Positions 8,515 through 17,672 of a stretch of DNA of 64,000 nucleotides are shown here, in pieces. Where the stretch lies: the NCBI RefSeq assembly GCF_009733595.1, contig NZ_WOFH01000013.1, positions 124,001-188,000 of the forward strand. Direction: 5' to 3'. The position numbers and the translations under genes were made by a program. How positions within the stretch are numbered: position 1 is the first letter of the stretch; each line of letters opens with the position of its first letter. The stretch is from Actinomadura litoris. Its GTDB lineage: Bacteria > Actinomycetota > Actinomycetes > Streptosporangiales > Streptosporangiaceae. Below the pieces are notes generated by a model that saw only the letters and a list, made by a program, of their open reading frames with translations, searched no databases and was not told the origin of the DNA.

Positions 8515-9051
8515 ATGAACGAGCCTTCGAAGAACCAGTCTGAACAGGAACCGCAGGTTCTCATCGTCGGCCCGGGCGGCATCGCCATGGAGGGCACCGG
8601 TGACGGCGGATCCGAGGGCAAGTCGGTCACCGAGATGGTCGAGCAGCCCGCGAAGGTGATGCGGATCGGCGGAATGATCCGGCAGCTCCTGGAGGAGGTC
8701 AAGGCCGCCCCGCTGGACGAGGCGTCCCGCGCCCGGCTGCGCGAGATCCACAAGTCGTCGATCGCGGAGCTGGAGGACGGCCTCGCCCCCGAGCTCGTCG
8801 AGGAGCTGGAGCGGCTGTCGCTGCCGTTCACCGAGGGGACGATCCCGAGCGAGTCGGAGCTGCGGATCGCGCAGGCGCAGCTCGTCGGCTGGCTGGAGGG
8901 CCTGTTCCACGGCATCCAGACGACGTTGTTCGCCCAGCAGATGGCGGCGCGCGCGCAGCTTGAGCAGATGCGCCGGGCGCTTCCGGCGGGCATGGTCCCG
9001 CCCGAGGACGAGCAGCCTGGTCCGCGCCACTCGTCCGGCCCCTACCTGTAG
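8515..9051 (+). CDS. bpa: Bacterial proteasome activator Bpa (PafE), DUF2587
   Basis: 178 residues, similar to the mycobacterial protein. The central helical region (SVTEMVEQPAKVMRIGGMI onward, residues ~38-160) is the family's four-helix bundle that forms a 12-mer ring. In Mycobacterium tuberculosis the C-terminal GQYL motif docks on the 20S proteasome and opens its gate, allowing ATP-independent degradation. Here the C-terminus is SSGPYL, so Gln is replaced by Pro while the Tyr-Leu end is kept. A good ribosome site (GAGGATGAGGGG) precedes the ATG. No prcA/prcB genes are in the window. Confidence 0.93.
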   Translation: MNEPSKNQSEQEPQVLIVGPGGIAMEGTGDGGSEGKSVTEMVEQPAKVMRIGGMIRQLLEEVKAAPLDEASRARLREIHKSSIAELEDGLAPELVEELERLSLPFTEGTIPSESELRIAQAQLVGWLEGLFHGIQTTLFAQQMAARAQLEQMRRALPAGMVPPEDEQPGPRHSSGPYL

Positions 9052-9062
9052 CCCCTGTAGCC
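9045..9062. repeat. Two tandem 9-bp units containing the bpa stop codon
   Basis: CCTGTAGCC occurs twice in a row, followed by a partial third copy; the first unit carries the TAG stop of bpa. It belongs to the same pattern as the repeats at 2973, 4329 and 49511. Confidence 0.6.
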
Positions 9063-9073
9063 CTGTCGATCGC

Positions 9074-9099
9074 GCGGCCGTGCCTCAGGGCACGGCCGC
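9074..9099. terminator. Hairpin between convergent bpa and HAD genes
   Basis: GCGGCCGTGCC pairs perfectly with GGCACGGCCGC around a 4-base loop. There is no T-tract, as is usual in actinobacteria. Its position between two gene ends suggests a bidirectional terminator. Confidence 0.7.
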
Positions 9100-9101
9100 C
9101 G

Positions 9102-9905
9102 TCACGGGAAGAGGCGTTCGAGCACCTCGGCGACCCCGTCGTCGTCGTTGCGGGACGTGGTGTGCGTGGCCGCCGCGAGCACCAGCGGATGCGCGTTGGC
9201 GACCCCGTAGGAGGTGCCCGCCCAGGTGAGCATCGGCAGGTCGTTGGGCATGTCACCGAACGCGACTACGTCCCCGGACGGGATGCCGTGCTCCCCGCAC
9301 AGCTCCGCCAGCGCGCTCGCCTTGGTGACGCCGTACGCGCTCATCTCCAGCAGCCCGCGCCCGGACGAGTGGGTCACCGTGACGAGGTCGCCGACCGCCT
9401 GGAGGGCCTTCTCCGCGAGCGGGTCGGGGTCGGCGCTGGGGTGGAAGGCCAGCAGCTTGGTGCCGCCGCGGGCGACCAGCTCCTCCTCGTCGACGGGGCG
9501 CCCGCCGAAGCCCTCGGCGTCCCAGCCGCCGAGGTCGTAGTGCCGCTCGAACACGAACCCGTGCGGGTACTCGACGGCGAACCTCAGCTCGGGCGAGATC
9601 ATGCGGAGCCGCCCGACGGTCTCGGCGAGCACGTCCGGCTCGATCACGTGCGCGCGGACCACGGACTCGTTGTGCAGGTCGTAGACGACGGCGCCGTTGG
9701 CGCAGATCGCGACGCCGCGGTGGCCGACGGCGGCGGCGATGTCGGTCATCCAGCGCGGCGGCCGGCCGGTGACCATGACGAGCATCCGGCCCGCGCGCTC
9801 GACGCGGGCGAGGGCGGCGACGGTGCGGGCGGAGATCGTCCCGTCGGTGCGCACGATCGTGCCGTCGAGGTCGGTGGCGATCACACGGGGCGAAATCTCG
9901 GTCAT
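9102..9905 (-). CDS. HAD superfamily hydrolase, Cof/IIB type
   Basis: 267 residues. Motif I DLDGTIVRTDG (nucleophile Asp near 12) is followed by a large IIB cap and a C-terminal GDMPNDLPML motif (Mg2+-binding acidic residues). Motif II is VTGRP near residue 56. Such proteins dephosphorylate small phosphometabolites such as sugar phosphates; the exact substrate is not predictable. It lies 120 bp downstream of serS on the same strand, separated by a hairpin terminator. Confidence 0.9.
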   Translation of the reverse strand: MTEISPRVIATDLDGTIVRTDGTISARTVAALARVERAGRMLVMVTGRPPRWMTDIAAAVGHRGVAICANGAVVYDLHNESVVRAHVIEPDVLAETVGRLRMISPELRFAVEYPHGFVFERHYDLGGWDAEGFGGRPVDEEELVARGGTKLLAFHPSADPDPLAEKALQAVGDLVTVTHSSGRGLLEMSAYGVTKASALAELCGEHGIPSGDVVAFGDMPNDLPMLTWAGTSYGVANAHPLVLAAATHTTSRNDDDGVAEVLERLFP

Positions 9906-9983
9906 GTCACCTTCCAGTGCGGATGGGACACACCCTAGGCGACGCCGTCCAGCTCACAGCCGCGGCCCCGGCCCTTGCGAACG

Positions 9984-10018
9984 GCGAAAGCCCGCCCCCT
10001 GCCGGAGGCGGGCTTCGC
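9984..10018 (-). terminator. serS terminator hairpin
   Basis: GCGAAAGCCCGCC pairs with GGCGGGCTTCGC (one bulged A) around a 10-base loop, 8 bp past the serS stop codon. Confidence 0.75.
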
Positions 10019-10025
10019 GCGGGCC

Positions 10026-11285
10026 TCAGCGCTTGACGGGCTCCAGCACGTCCAGCCCGATGAACTTGCGGAGCGCCTCGGGGACGTGGACCGACCCGTC
10101 CGCCCGCTGGTGGTTCTCCAGGATCGCGACCATCCACCGGGTGGTGGCCAGCGTCCCGTTCAGCGTCGCGACCGGCTGGTTCTTGCCGTCGGCGTCGCGG
10201 TGCCGCACCGCGAGCCGCCGCGCCTGGAACTCGGTGCAGTTGGACGTCGAGGTGACCTCGCGGTAGGTGTTCTGCGTCGGCACCCACGCCTCGCAGTCGT
10301 ACTTGCGCGCCGCGCTGGCGCCGAGGTCGCCCGCCGCGACGTCGATCACCCGGTAGGGCAGCTCGACCTTCGCCAGCATCTCCCGCTCCCACTCCAGCAG
10401 CCGCAGGTGCTCGGCGTGGGCGTCGGCCGGGTCGCAGTAGGAGAACATCTCCACCTTGTCGAACTGGTGGACGCGGATGATGCCGCGCGTGTCCTTGCCG
10501 TAGGACCCGGCCTCGCGGCGGAAGCAGGACGACCACGCCACGTACCGCCGCGGCAGCTCGTCGAGGATCTCGTCCATGTGGTAGGCGGCCAGCGGCACCT
10601 CGGACGTGCCGACGAGGTACAGGTCCTCCTGGCGGAGCTGGTACACCTCGGCGGCGTGCGCGCCGAGGAACCCGGTGCCCTCCATCGACTCCGGCTTCAC
10701 CAGCACCGGCGGGTACATCGGGACGAAGCCCGCCTCGATGGCCTGCTCCATGGCGAGGTTCAGCAGCGCGTGCTGGAGCCGCGCGCCGACGCCGGTCAGG
10801 TAGTAGAACCGCGCGCCCGACACCTTCGCGCCGCGCTCCATGTCGATGGCGCCGAGCGCCTCGCCCAGCTCCAGGTGGTCCTTCGGCTCGAAGTCGAACG
10901 CGGGCGGCTCGCCGACGGTGTCGAGCACGACGAAGTCCTGCTCGCCGCCGGGAGGGGCGCCCTCCTCGATGAGGTTGGGGACGCCGCGCAGCAGCTCGTC
11001 GAGCTCCGCGCCGAGCCGGTCGGCCTCCGCCTCGGCCTCCTTCACCTGCTGCGCCAGCTCCTTGGCGCGGACGAGCAGCGCCTGCCGCTCGTCGCCCTGC
11101 GCCTTGGACACCGACTTGCCGAAACTCTTCTGCTCGGAACGCATCCGCTCGAACGAGGACAGCGCCGAGCGGCGCCTCCCGTCCAGGTCGAGCAGCCGGT
11201 CGACGACGCCGTCATCCTCACCGCGGGCGCGCTGCGAGGCGCGCAGCACCGCGGGATCCTCTCGAAGAGCTCGCAGGTCAATCAC
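10026..11285 (-). CDS. serS: Seryl-tRNA synthetase
   Basis: 419 residues, full length. The N-terminal coiled-coil tRNA-binding arm spans about residues 25-105. The class II core follows: motif 2 SSCFRREAGSYGKDTRG, then FDKVEMF, and motif 3 LNGTLATTRWMVAILENHQ. It charges tRNA-Ser and tRNA-Sec in the cytoplasm. The start is GTG at 11285. A tRNA-Ser gene lies 5.3 kb away but is not linked in transcription. No T-box leader is visible. Confidence 0.97.
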   Translation of the reverse strand: MIDLRALREDPAVLRASQRARGEDDGVVDRLLDLDGRRRSALSSFERMRSEQKSFGKSVSKAQGDERQALLVRAKELAQQVKEAEAEADRLGAELDELLRGVPNLIEEGAPPGGEQDFVVLDTVGEPPAFDFEPKDHLELGEALGAIDMERGAKVSGARFYYLTGVGARLQHALLNLAMEQAIEAGFVPMYPPVLVKPESMEGTGFLGAHAAEVYQLRQEDLYLVGTSEVPLAAYHMDEILDELPRRYVAWSSCFRREAGSYGKDTRGIIRVHQFDKVEMFSYCDPADAHAEHLRLLEWEREMLAKVELPYRVIDVAAGDLGASAARKYDCEAWVPTQNTYREVTSTSNCTEFQARRLAVRHRDADGKNQPVATLNGTLATTRWMVAILENHQRADGSVHVPEALRKFIGLDVLEPVKR

Positions 11286-11376
11286 AGACCCGAGGCTACC
11301 GGCCCTGGCCCCCCGTGTGCGCGCCGGTTGCCGCGCTCCGCGGCGGGCTTGACGCGCTCCGCGCGGGATGCGGAGG

Positions 11377-12183
11377 TCAGCGGGTGGCCGCGGCCAGCAG
11401 GGCGTGCGCGGGCAGGGCGACCTTCCCGTCCGGTGTCGCGTAGCCGGCGATGATCCGGTCGTACTCGGCCTTGATACGGCGGACGGTCGCGGCGTCCTGG
11501 CGTCCGACGATGAAGCCGGTCGTGCCGACCCGCGCCAGCGCGCCGGTCTCCCACCACTCCTCCGGGTCGGTGACGTGCTCCCAGGTGACCTCCTCGACGG
11601 CCACGTCGGCGAAGCCGGCCTCCACCATCAGGCGGCGGAACGCGACGGGCTCGCCGTGGTCGAGGAACGGCGAGCGCGGAACGTCGTCGGGCCACGGCAC
11701 CCCGGCGGCCTCGGTCGCCTCCGCGACGACCGCGAGTCCGCCGCTCACGGGCATCATCCAGCAGCTCAGCGCGATCCGTCCGGCGGGGCGCAGCGCCGCG
11801 CGCAGCGCCGCCAGCACCGCCCCGGGCCGGCCGACATTGTTGATCACGAAGTTGCCCGCGACGGCGTCGAACGTGCCGTCCTCGAACGGCAGGTCGGGCA
11901 GGACGGCCAGCCGCGCGTCCAGGCCGGGAACGTTCCCCTGGGCGGTCGAGATCATGTCGGGGTCGGCGTCGATCGCCGAGACCTTCGCGCCGCGCGCGAG
12001 AGCGGCCGCGGACACGAGGCCGGGACCGGTGCCGACGTCCAGCAGCCGCGTCCCGTCGGCGATGCCCGCCGCGTCCAGCAGCGGGCCGACCAGGTAACGG
12101 GTCACCTGGGCGAAGCCCCGCTCGTACGCGGACGCCCGTCCGGCCCACAGTTCCCGCTCGAAAAGATCGAAGTCCTTGGCCAC
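11377..12183 (-). CDS. Class I SAM-dependent methyltransferase
   Basis: 268 residues. Motif I LLDVGTGPGLVS near residue 47, the acidic IDADPDM at the end of strand 2, and FDAVAGNFVINN (motif post-I/II) mark a Methyltransf_11/25-type fold. The substrate is unknown. GTG start at 12183. It lies 21 bp downstream of pheA on the same strand and may share its transcript; the link is positional only. Confidence 0.85.
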   Translation of the reverse strand: MAKDFDLFERELWAGRASAYERGFAQVTRYLVGPLLDAAGIADGTRLLDVGTGPGLVSAAALARGAKVSAIDADPDMISTAQGNVPGLDARLAVLPDLPFEDGTFDAVAGNFVINNVGRPGAVLAALRAALRPAGRIALSCWMMPVSGGLAVVAEATEAAGVPWPDDVPRSPFLDHGEPVAFRRLMVEAGFADVAVEEVTWEHVTDPEEWWETGALARVGTTGFIVGRQDAATVRRIKAEYDRIIAGYATPDGKVALPAHALLAAATR

Positions 12184-12204
12184 CCTGGCAGGGTAGCCGC
12201 CGGG

Positions 12205-13134
12205 TCAACCGCGGATGGACGCCAGCCAGGCGGCCGCCTCGGTGAAGTCGTCGTCGTGGGTGCCGCGGCGGATCTCGGGACGGACCTCGTCGGCGCGCGG
12301 GTAGGAGCCGACGTACCGGACGTCCGCGCAGACGCGCCGCAGGCCCATCAGCGCCTCGCCGACGCGGGCGTCGGTGACATGGCCCTCGAAGTCCATCCAG
12401 AAGAGGTAGGAGCCGAGGCCCGCGCCGGTCGGGCGGGACTGGATCAGCGTCAGGTTGATGCCCCGGACGGAGAACTCGGTGAGGATCTCCAGCAGGGCGC
12501 CGACGTGGTCCTCGCCGAGGAAGGCGACGACGGTCGTGCGGTCCATGCCGGTCGCGGGCGGCGGGGCGCAGGGGCGGCGCAGCGCGACGAAGCGGGTGAC
12601 GGCGTCGGCGACGTCGTGGATGTCCTCCGCGAGGACGGACAGGCCGTAGCGGGCGGCGGCGAACGACCCGGCGAGCGCCGCGTCGTAGTGGCCGTCGGCG
12701 ACGTGCTGGGCGGCCTCGGCGTTGGAGGTGGCGGCGTGCCACTCCGCGTCCGGGACGTTCGTGGCGAGCCAGCGGCGGCACTGCGGCTGCGCGATCGGGT
12801 GCGAGGCGACGGACTTGATGTCGCGCAGGTCCGTGCCCGGCCGCACGAGCAGCGCGAACGCGACCGGCAGGTGCACCTCGCCGACGATCTGGAGGGGCTC
12901 GCCGGTGGCCAGCTCGTCCAGCGTGGTGGGGACCGAGCCCTCGACGGAGTTCTCCAGCGCGACGACGGCGGAGTCGACGTCGCCGCGGCGGAGCGCGTCC
13001 AGGACGGCGGGCACGGTCGCGTAGGGGATGTGCTCGGCCCCGGCGGCGTCCGGGATCGACAGGAGCGCCGCCTCGGTGAACGTGCCGTGCGGGCCGAGGT
13101 AGGCGAAGCGTTCGGGCCTGCTGGCGTCGGTCAC
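12205..13134 (-). CDS. pheA: Prephenate dehydratase
   Basis: 309 residues. The N-terminal PDT domain (FAYLGPHGTFTEAA near residue 10, then ENSVEGSVP, and the conserved TRF in AVTRFVAL) is followed by a C-terminal ACT domain (GALLEILTEFSVRGINLT, then ESRP-like QSRPTG) for phenylalanine feedback. It converts prephenate to phenylpyruvate. The GTG at 13134 is chosen for its GGGGGA ribosome site; the longer upstream reading has no support. It starts the small pheA-methyltransferase group. Confidence 0.95.
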   Translation of the reverse strand: MTDASRPERFAYLGPHGTFTEAALLSIPDAAGAEHIPYATVPAVLDALRRGDVDSAVVALENSVEGSVPTTLDELATGEPLQIVGEVHLPVAFALLVRPGTDLRDIKSVASHPIAQPQCRRWLATNVPDAEWHAATSNAEAAQHVADGHYDAALAGSFAAARYGLSVLAEDIHDVADAVTRFVALRRPCAPPPATGMDRTTVVAFLGEDHVGALLEILTEFSVRGINLTLIQSRPTGAGLGSYLFWMDFEGHVTDARVGEALMGLRRVCADVRYVGSYPRADEVRPEIRRGTHDDDFTEAAAWLASIRG

Positions 13135-13223
13135 GAGGTCCCCCGGGCGGTGGAAGCCGGTGTGCGGCGGAGAAAGTACTGGGACTGCCGAGTTTACTGC
13201 GCCGCCGCACCCAGGGGGCTGGC

Positions 13224-13682
13224 TCAGACGCTCCGGGAGGGGGTGCGGTCGCCGTTGCCGTAGTCGGCGAGCGGGTCGTCCATCGAGACGACGGGGCCCT
13301 TGCCGAGCCGGGCCGCGCGCAGGGCCTGGTTCTCCTCGGGGGAGAGCATCTCGACGGGGTAGCCCTCCTGGACGACCTTGGCGTAGGTCCGCGTCTCGGT
13401 CCGCCCGTTGATCGAGCTGAGGACCACGCCGTCCCCGACGGCGTTGAGCAGGGCCAGCGAGAACGACCGGTGCCCGGACATCTCCTTGAGCGCGTCGTAG
13501 TGCACGATCGCGAGGTCGCGCATGGCGCGCTCGTCGACCGAGCCGTCGGCCACCTGGAGCTGGCGCCTCAGCATTTCCCCGCACTCGGCGACGACCTGGT
13601 TCACCCGGTTGTGGGCCACGACCGCGATCGTCAGTCCGGCCACCCCGGCGACCAGGCCGGCGACGGCCACCGCGACAAGCAT
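13224..13682 (-). CDS. DUF4446 family protein
   Basis: 152 residues. One N-terminal membrane helix (residues 1-24), a short helical stretch, then the conserved DUF4446 core with DLAIVHYDALKEMSGHRSFS and LLNAVGDGVVLSSINGR near residues 57-95. The function of the family is unknown. The start overlaps the stop of the upstream mannosyltransferase gene by one base (TGATG), so the two are translationally coupled, suggesting an envelope role. Confidence 0.85.
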   Translation of the reverse strand: MLVAVAVAGLVAGVAGLTIAVVAHNRVNQVVAECGEMLRRQLQVADGSVDERAMRDLAIVHYDALKEMSGHRSFSLALLNAVGDGVVLSSINGRTETRTYAKVVQEGYPVEMLSPEENQALRAARLGKGPVVSMDDPLADYGNGDRTPSRSV

Positions 13683-15097
13683 CACGGGGCGAGCGTACCC
13701 ACCTCGACCTCCGGTTGCGAAGGATCCTCGCGCACCGATGCGTGGAGCAGGCGATTCACGAGCCAGATCCCGAGCAGGAGGACCATCGCGATCGCGGCGG
13801 CGCCGAACGCGTCCTGGACGACGCGGCCCCAGAAGACCGAGAAAAGCGAGTGGTCCGGGCCGATGAGCTTCGTCCCCCACCAGGGCAGCGGGAAGAGGAA
13901 GTAGGTCCAGGCGGCGGCCGCGAATAGACATCTTCGCGTGTCTCGCCCATCACCCACCAAAGCACCCACACCCGCAATCATCCAGACGAGATGGTGGATC
14001 CACCCCACAGGAGACAGCAGTACCGACAGCAGCCCGGTGATCGCGACGCCCGCCAGCAGCAGGCTGTAGGCGTCCGCCCCGGCCAGCGGGTCGGCGGCGG
14101 CGAGGTGGTCGGTGCCGGAAACGCGCCCGGTCCCGGGGATGGAGCCGACCTTGGCGTCCGCGCCGTAGGTCGCGCGCCGGGCCAGCTTGAACCCGTAGTA
14201 GGCCATCGCGAGGACGAGGACGAGCCACACCAGCGACCGCGCCGGGCCCTCGGGCAGGATCCGCGCGACGATCCCGTTGATCGCCTGGTTGGTGGTGCCG
14301 TCGACGGCGCCGGTGCGGTCTCCGCCCTGGAGCAGGGCCCCGAACCAGTAGTCGGCCGAGTCGGAGGGCAGCAGCGCGAACGTGCCGAGCGTGGCCGCCG
14401 CCGCCGTGAACAGCGCGTTGGCCGCCGCGTCCCGGCGTCCGGTGATCAGGAAGTAGATCAGGAAGACGCCCGGCACCAGCTTGATCGCGACCGCGATGCC
14501 GACCAGCATGCCGCGCGGCCAGCGGGTCGAGCGGGTGCAGCAGTCGGCCAGGCACAGCGCCAGCAGGAACAGCCCGACCTGCCCGAACCGGATCTGGTCG
14601 CGGACGGGGTCGAGCCAGGCCATCGCGGCGACCAGGACGCCGAGGGTGAGCGGCGCCCAGCGTCCGGTCCGGCGGATCAGGTCGCGGAAGGCGTAGTGGA
14701 CGGAGACCGCCAGCGCCACGTAGAGCAGGATCGTCCACGTCCACTGCGCCGCGCGCCAGGGCATCAGCGTGAACGGGACCGCCAGCACGGCCGCGAACGG
14801 CGGATAGGTGAACGGCAGGAACTGCGGCGGCTGCGTCAGCACGTCGTACAGCGGCGCGCCGCGCAGCAGCGCGCGCCCGCCGTCCCGGTAGACCTCCAGG
14901 TCGACGAGCCGCTGGTCGGGCTGGTTGCCGAGCCAGTGCGAGACGACCGGGGTCACCGCCACCGCGACGACGGCGATCCCGGCCAGCAGGATCAGCAGAT
15001 CCGCCGGCGTGCCCCACCGTCTCCCGGACCGCGAGGCGTCCGTTCCGCGTCCCCCACTGACTTCACGCATGCCCTCATCCTGGACTAAGCGGGACAT
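13682..15097 (-). CDS. GT87-family polyprenol-phosphate mannosyltransferase-like protein (DUF2029)
   Basis: 471 residues with about ten to eleven membrane helices. The first extracytoplasmic loop has DLEVYRDGGRALLRGAPLY, carrying the acidic residues seen in the PimE/GT87 family, and a later loop has SPVGWIHHLVW. Relatives use polyprenyl phosphomannose to add alpha-1,2 mannose to lipid glycans on the outer face of the membrane. The ATG at 15097 has a strong GGAGG site; a second ATG at 15070 is possible. It is coupled to DUF4446 downstream. Confidence 0.82.
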   Translation of the reverse strand: MSRLVQDEGMREVSGGRGTDASRSGRRWGTPADLLILLAGIAVVAVAVTPVVSHWLGNQPDQRLVDLEVYRDGGRALLRGAPLYDVLTQPPQFLPFTYPPFAAVLAVPFTLMPWRAAQWTWTILLYVALAVSVHYAFRDLIRRTGRWAPLTLGVLVAAMAWLDPVRDQIRFGQVGLFLLALCLADCCTRSTRWPRGMLVGIAVAIKLVPGVFLIYFLITGRRDAAANALFTAAAATLGTFALLPSDSADYWFGALLQGGDRTGAVDGTTNQAINGIVARILPEGPARSLVWLVLVLAMAYYGFKLARRATYGADAKVGSIPGTGRVSGTDHLAAADPLAGADAYSLLLAGVAITGLLSVLLSPVGWIHHLVWMIAGVGALVGDGRDTRRCLFAAAAWTYFLFPLPWWGTKLIGPDHSLFSVFWGRVVQDAFGAAAIAMVLLLGIWLVNRLLHASVREDPSQPEVEVGTLAP

Positions 15098-15302
15098 CGA
15101 ACCTCCGCCGGAGGCCCGCGCGAGGGCTCCCCCGCCGGGTGGGCCGACCCGTCCCGAGCCTGAAGGATATGCATCCGCGAACCCTTGCGGAGCCGCGCCT
15201 CCCGAACGTCGCCGCGGGCGCCGCGGCCGCCTCGGGGCCGCCCGGCCCGCGGCCTCGCGGAGGCCCGGCGCCGTCAGGTGACCCTCTTGTAGCCTGAGGG
15301 CC

Positions 15303-17672
15303 ATGATTGCGCGGGGGACGACGATCGGGGTGTTCCTCGCTGCGGTCTCGGTGCTCGTCTGCGGGCTCATCGGCGGGCTCACCGCTCCGGCGCTGGCCTC
15401 AGGCACCCCCACGGGTCGCGCGACGCCGCCGACGATCAACGGGCGCGTCGTGGTCATCGGGGTCCCCGGGCTGCTGTGGAAGGACGTGCGCCCGACGCGG
15501 ACGCCGGTGCTGTGGGGCCTCACCGCGCAGGGGGCGGGCGGGAGCCTCAGCGTCCGCACCACCAAGGTCAACACGTGCCCCACCGACGGCTGGCTGACGC
15601 TGTCGGCCGGCCAGCGCGCGCGGTTGCAGCACGGCGACTGCGCGCTGCCCTCGGCGCCGGTCGTGTCGGGCGAGCCGTCGCCGACCGGTCCGCCGCCCTC
15701 GGGCGGCGCGGTGGCGCCCGGCTGGCCCGCGATCAAGAGCGACAACGCCGGGACGTCCTACCACGCGCAGGTCGGGCTGCTCGGCGACGCCGTCCACTCG
15801 GCGGGCGGCTGCACGACGGCGATAGGGCCCGGCGCGGTGTTCGGGCTGGGGGACGGCTCGGGCCGCGTCGACCGGTACGTCCCGTCCCCGGACAAGGCCG
15901 CCCCCGCCGACTGGTCGCGCTGCGCGATCACCGCCGTCGACGTGGACGAGATGTTCCGCGCCTACCTCGACGCCGGGGTCGACCCGCACGGCGACCAGGT
16001 GCCGGTCGGCCGCGGCGAGCGCGCGGCGGCCGCGGCCGCCGTCGACCGCCGCGTCGGGCAGGTGCTGTCGAGCGTCCCGGCCGGGACGGCGGTGCTGGTC
16101 GCGGGGCTGTCCGACACCGGCGTCCGGCCCCACCTGCGGGTCGCCGTCGCCCGGGGCGGCGGCTTCGCGCCGGGGTTCCTCACCTCGGGCGCCACCCGCC
16201 AGCAGGGGCTGGTCACGCTGACCGACCTCACCGCGACGACGCTGGACCTGCTCGGGCTGCCGCGGCCCAAGGAGGCCGTCGGGTCCAGGTGGACGGACGA
16301 CCGGTCCGGCGCGTCCACCGCCGACCGGGTCGCCGCGCTCGCGGACGACGACCTCGCGGCGCAGGCGATCCGGAACGTCCAGACGTCGTTCTACTGGGTG
16401 CTGTTCGCGACGCAGCTCGCGCTCTACGGGCTCGCCGCGATCGCCCTGCGGCGCCTCGGCCGCGACCCCCGCGCGCGGGCCCGGATCCTCGGCGGGACGC
16501 GGGTGACCGCGCTGCTGGCGGCGGCCGCGCCCGGCGCGTCCTTCCTGGCCGGGCTGCTGCCGTGGTGGCGGGCGCCGCACCCGACGCCGGTGCTGGTCTG
16601 CACGGTCCTGGGCTTCGCCGCGCTGATGGCGGGCCTGTCGCTGGCCGGGCCGTGGCGGCGGTCGTCGGTGGCCCCCGGGCTGGTCGTCGCCGGGCTGACC
16701 GCGCTCATCCTCGCGCTGGACGTGATGACGGGCTCGGCGCTCCAGCTCAACACGCTGATGGGCTACACCGCGCTCGTCGCGGGCCGCTTCTACGGCTTCG
16801 GCAACCAGGCGTTCTCCCTGTTCGCGGCGGCCGCGGTGGTGACCGCCGCGTGGCTGGCCGAGTACCCGCTCCGCGCGGCCGGACGGACATCGCCGGAGCC
16901 CGAGGCGGCGGACCCCTCCGAACAGGGTGACGCGGAGACGGCGGACCAGCCTCGGCCCGACCCGGGCGCGACGCGGTGGAGCGCGCGCCGGCGGGACGGG
17001 AAGGCCGCGGCGGCGGGCGTCGTCGCGCTGGTCGGCGTGGTCGCGGTCGCGGTGGACGGGCTGCCGTCCTGGGGCAGCGACTTCGGCGGCGTCCTGGCGA
17101 TCGTCCCGGCGTTCGCGATGCTCGGCATGATGGTCACCGGGCGGCGCGTGTCGCCGCCGAGGCTCGCCCTGTTCGGCCTGGCCGGGGCCGCGCTCGTGCT
17201 GCTCATCTCCTATGTGAACTCGCGCAGCTCCAACCCGACGCACCTCGGCCGCTTCTGGCAGGACCTCATGGACGGCGACGCGTGGGACGTCGTGTCCCGC
17301 AAGTTCGACGCGATGGTCGGCAGCGTCGGCTACTGGCCGTTCACGCTGCCGCTCGCCGCCGCGCTCGGCTGCCTGTTCTTCGTGCTGGCGCGGCCGAACC
17401 GGTGGCGGGTCTCGCTGCTGCACCGCGCCTACGAGCACAGCCTCACGATGCGCCCGGCGCTGATCTGCGCGCTGACGGTCGGCGTCGTCGGGACGCTGGT
17501 GAACGACTCCGGCGTGGTGATCCTGTCGGTCACGTTCAGCCTGCTGATGCCCCTGATGCTCGCGGCGGGGATCCGCTCGCTGGAGCTCGACCTGAACGCA
17601 GGCACAGGACGGCCAAGGCCGCGAGAACCGCGAGCAGCGTCCACGGGACCACCCCCGGCCGGACGACCGTGA
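15303..17672 (+). CDS. Large membrane protein with alkaline-phosphatase-like N-terminal domain
   Basis: 789 residues. A signal-anchor (1-32) precedes an extracytoplasmic domain to about residue 355 with VVVIGVPGLLWKD and later TLTDLTATTLDLLGLP, typical of alkaline-phosphatase-like folds. About eight to nine membrane helices follow, with one cytoplasmic insert near 525-560. Such proteins are conserved beside mannosyltransferase genes in actinomycetes, role unknown. Codons lose the genome's third-position GC bias after LELDLN (about 17597), and the last ~25 codons overlap the convergent mptB gene by 137 bp. The original stop may be lost. Confidence 0.75.
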   Translation: MIARGTTIGVFLAAVSVLVCGLIGGLTAPALASGTPTGRATPPTINGRVVVIGVPGLLWKDVRPTRTPVLWGLTAQGAGGSLSVRTTKVNTCPTDGWLTLSAGQRARLQHGDCALPSAPVVSGEPSPTGPPPSGGAVAPGWPAIKSDNAGTSYHAQVGLLGDAVHSAGGCTTAIGPGAVFGLGDGSGRVDRYVPSPDKAAPADWSRCAITAVDVDEMFRAYLDAGVDPHGDQVPVGRGERAAAAAAVDRRVGQVLSSVPAGTAVLVAGLSDTGVRPHLRVAVARGGGFAPGFLTSGATRQQGLVTLTDLTATTLDLLGLPRPKEAVGSRWTDDRSGASTADRVAALADDDLAAQAIRNVQTSFYWVLFATQLALYGLAAIALRRLGRDPRARARILGGTRVTALLAAAAPGASFLAGLLPWWRAPHPTPVLVCTVLGFAALMAGLSLAGPWRRSSVAPGLVVAGLTALILALDVMTGSALQLNTLMGYTALVAGRFYGFGNQAFSLFAAAAVVTAAWLAEYPLRAAGRTSPEPEAADPSEQGDAETADQPRPDPGATRWSARRRDGKAAAAGVVALVGVVAVAVDGLPSWGSDFGGVLAIVPAFAMLGMMVTGRRVSPPRLALFGLAGAALVLLISYVNSRSSNPTHLGRFWQDLMDGDAWDVVSRKFDAMVGSVGYWPFTLPLAAALGCLFFVLARPNRWRVSLLHRAYEHSLTMRPALICALTVGVVGTLVNDSGVVILSVTFSLLMPLMLAAGIRSLELDLNAGTGRPRPREPRAASTGPPPAGRP

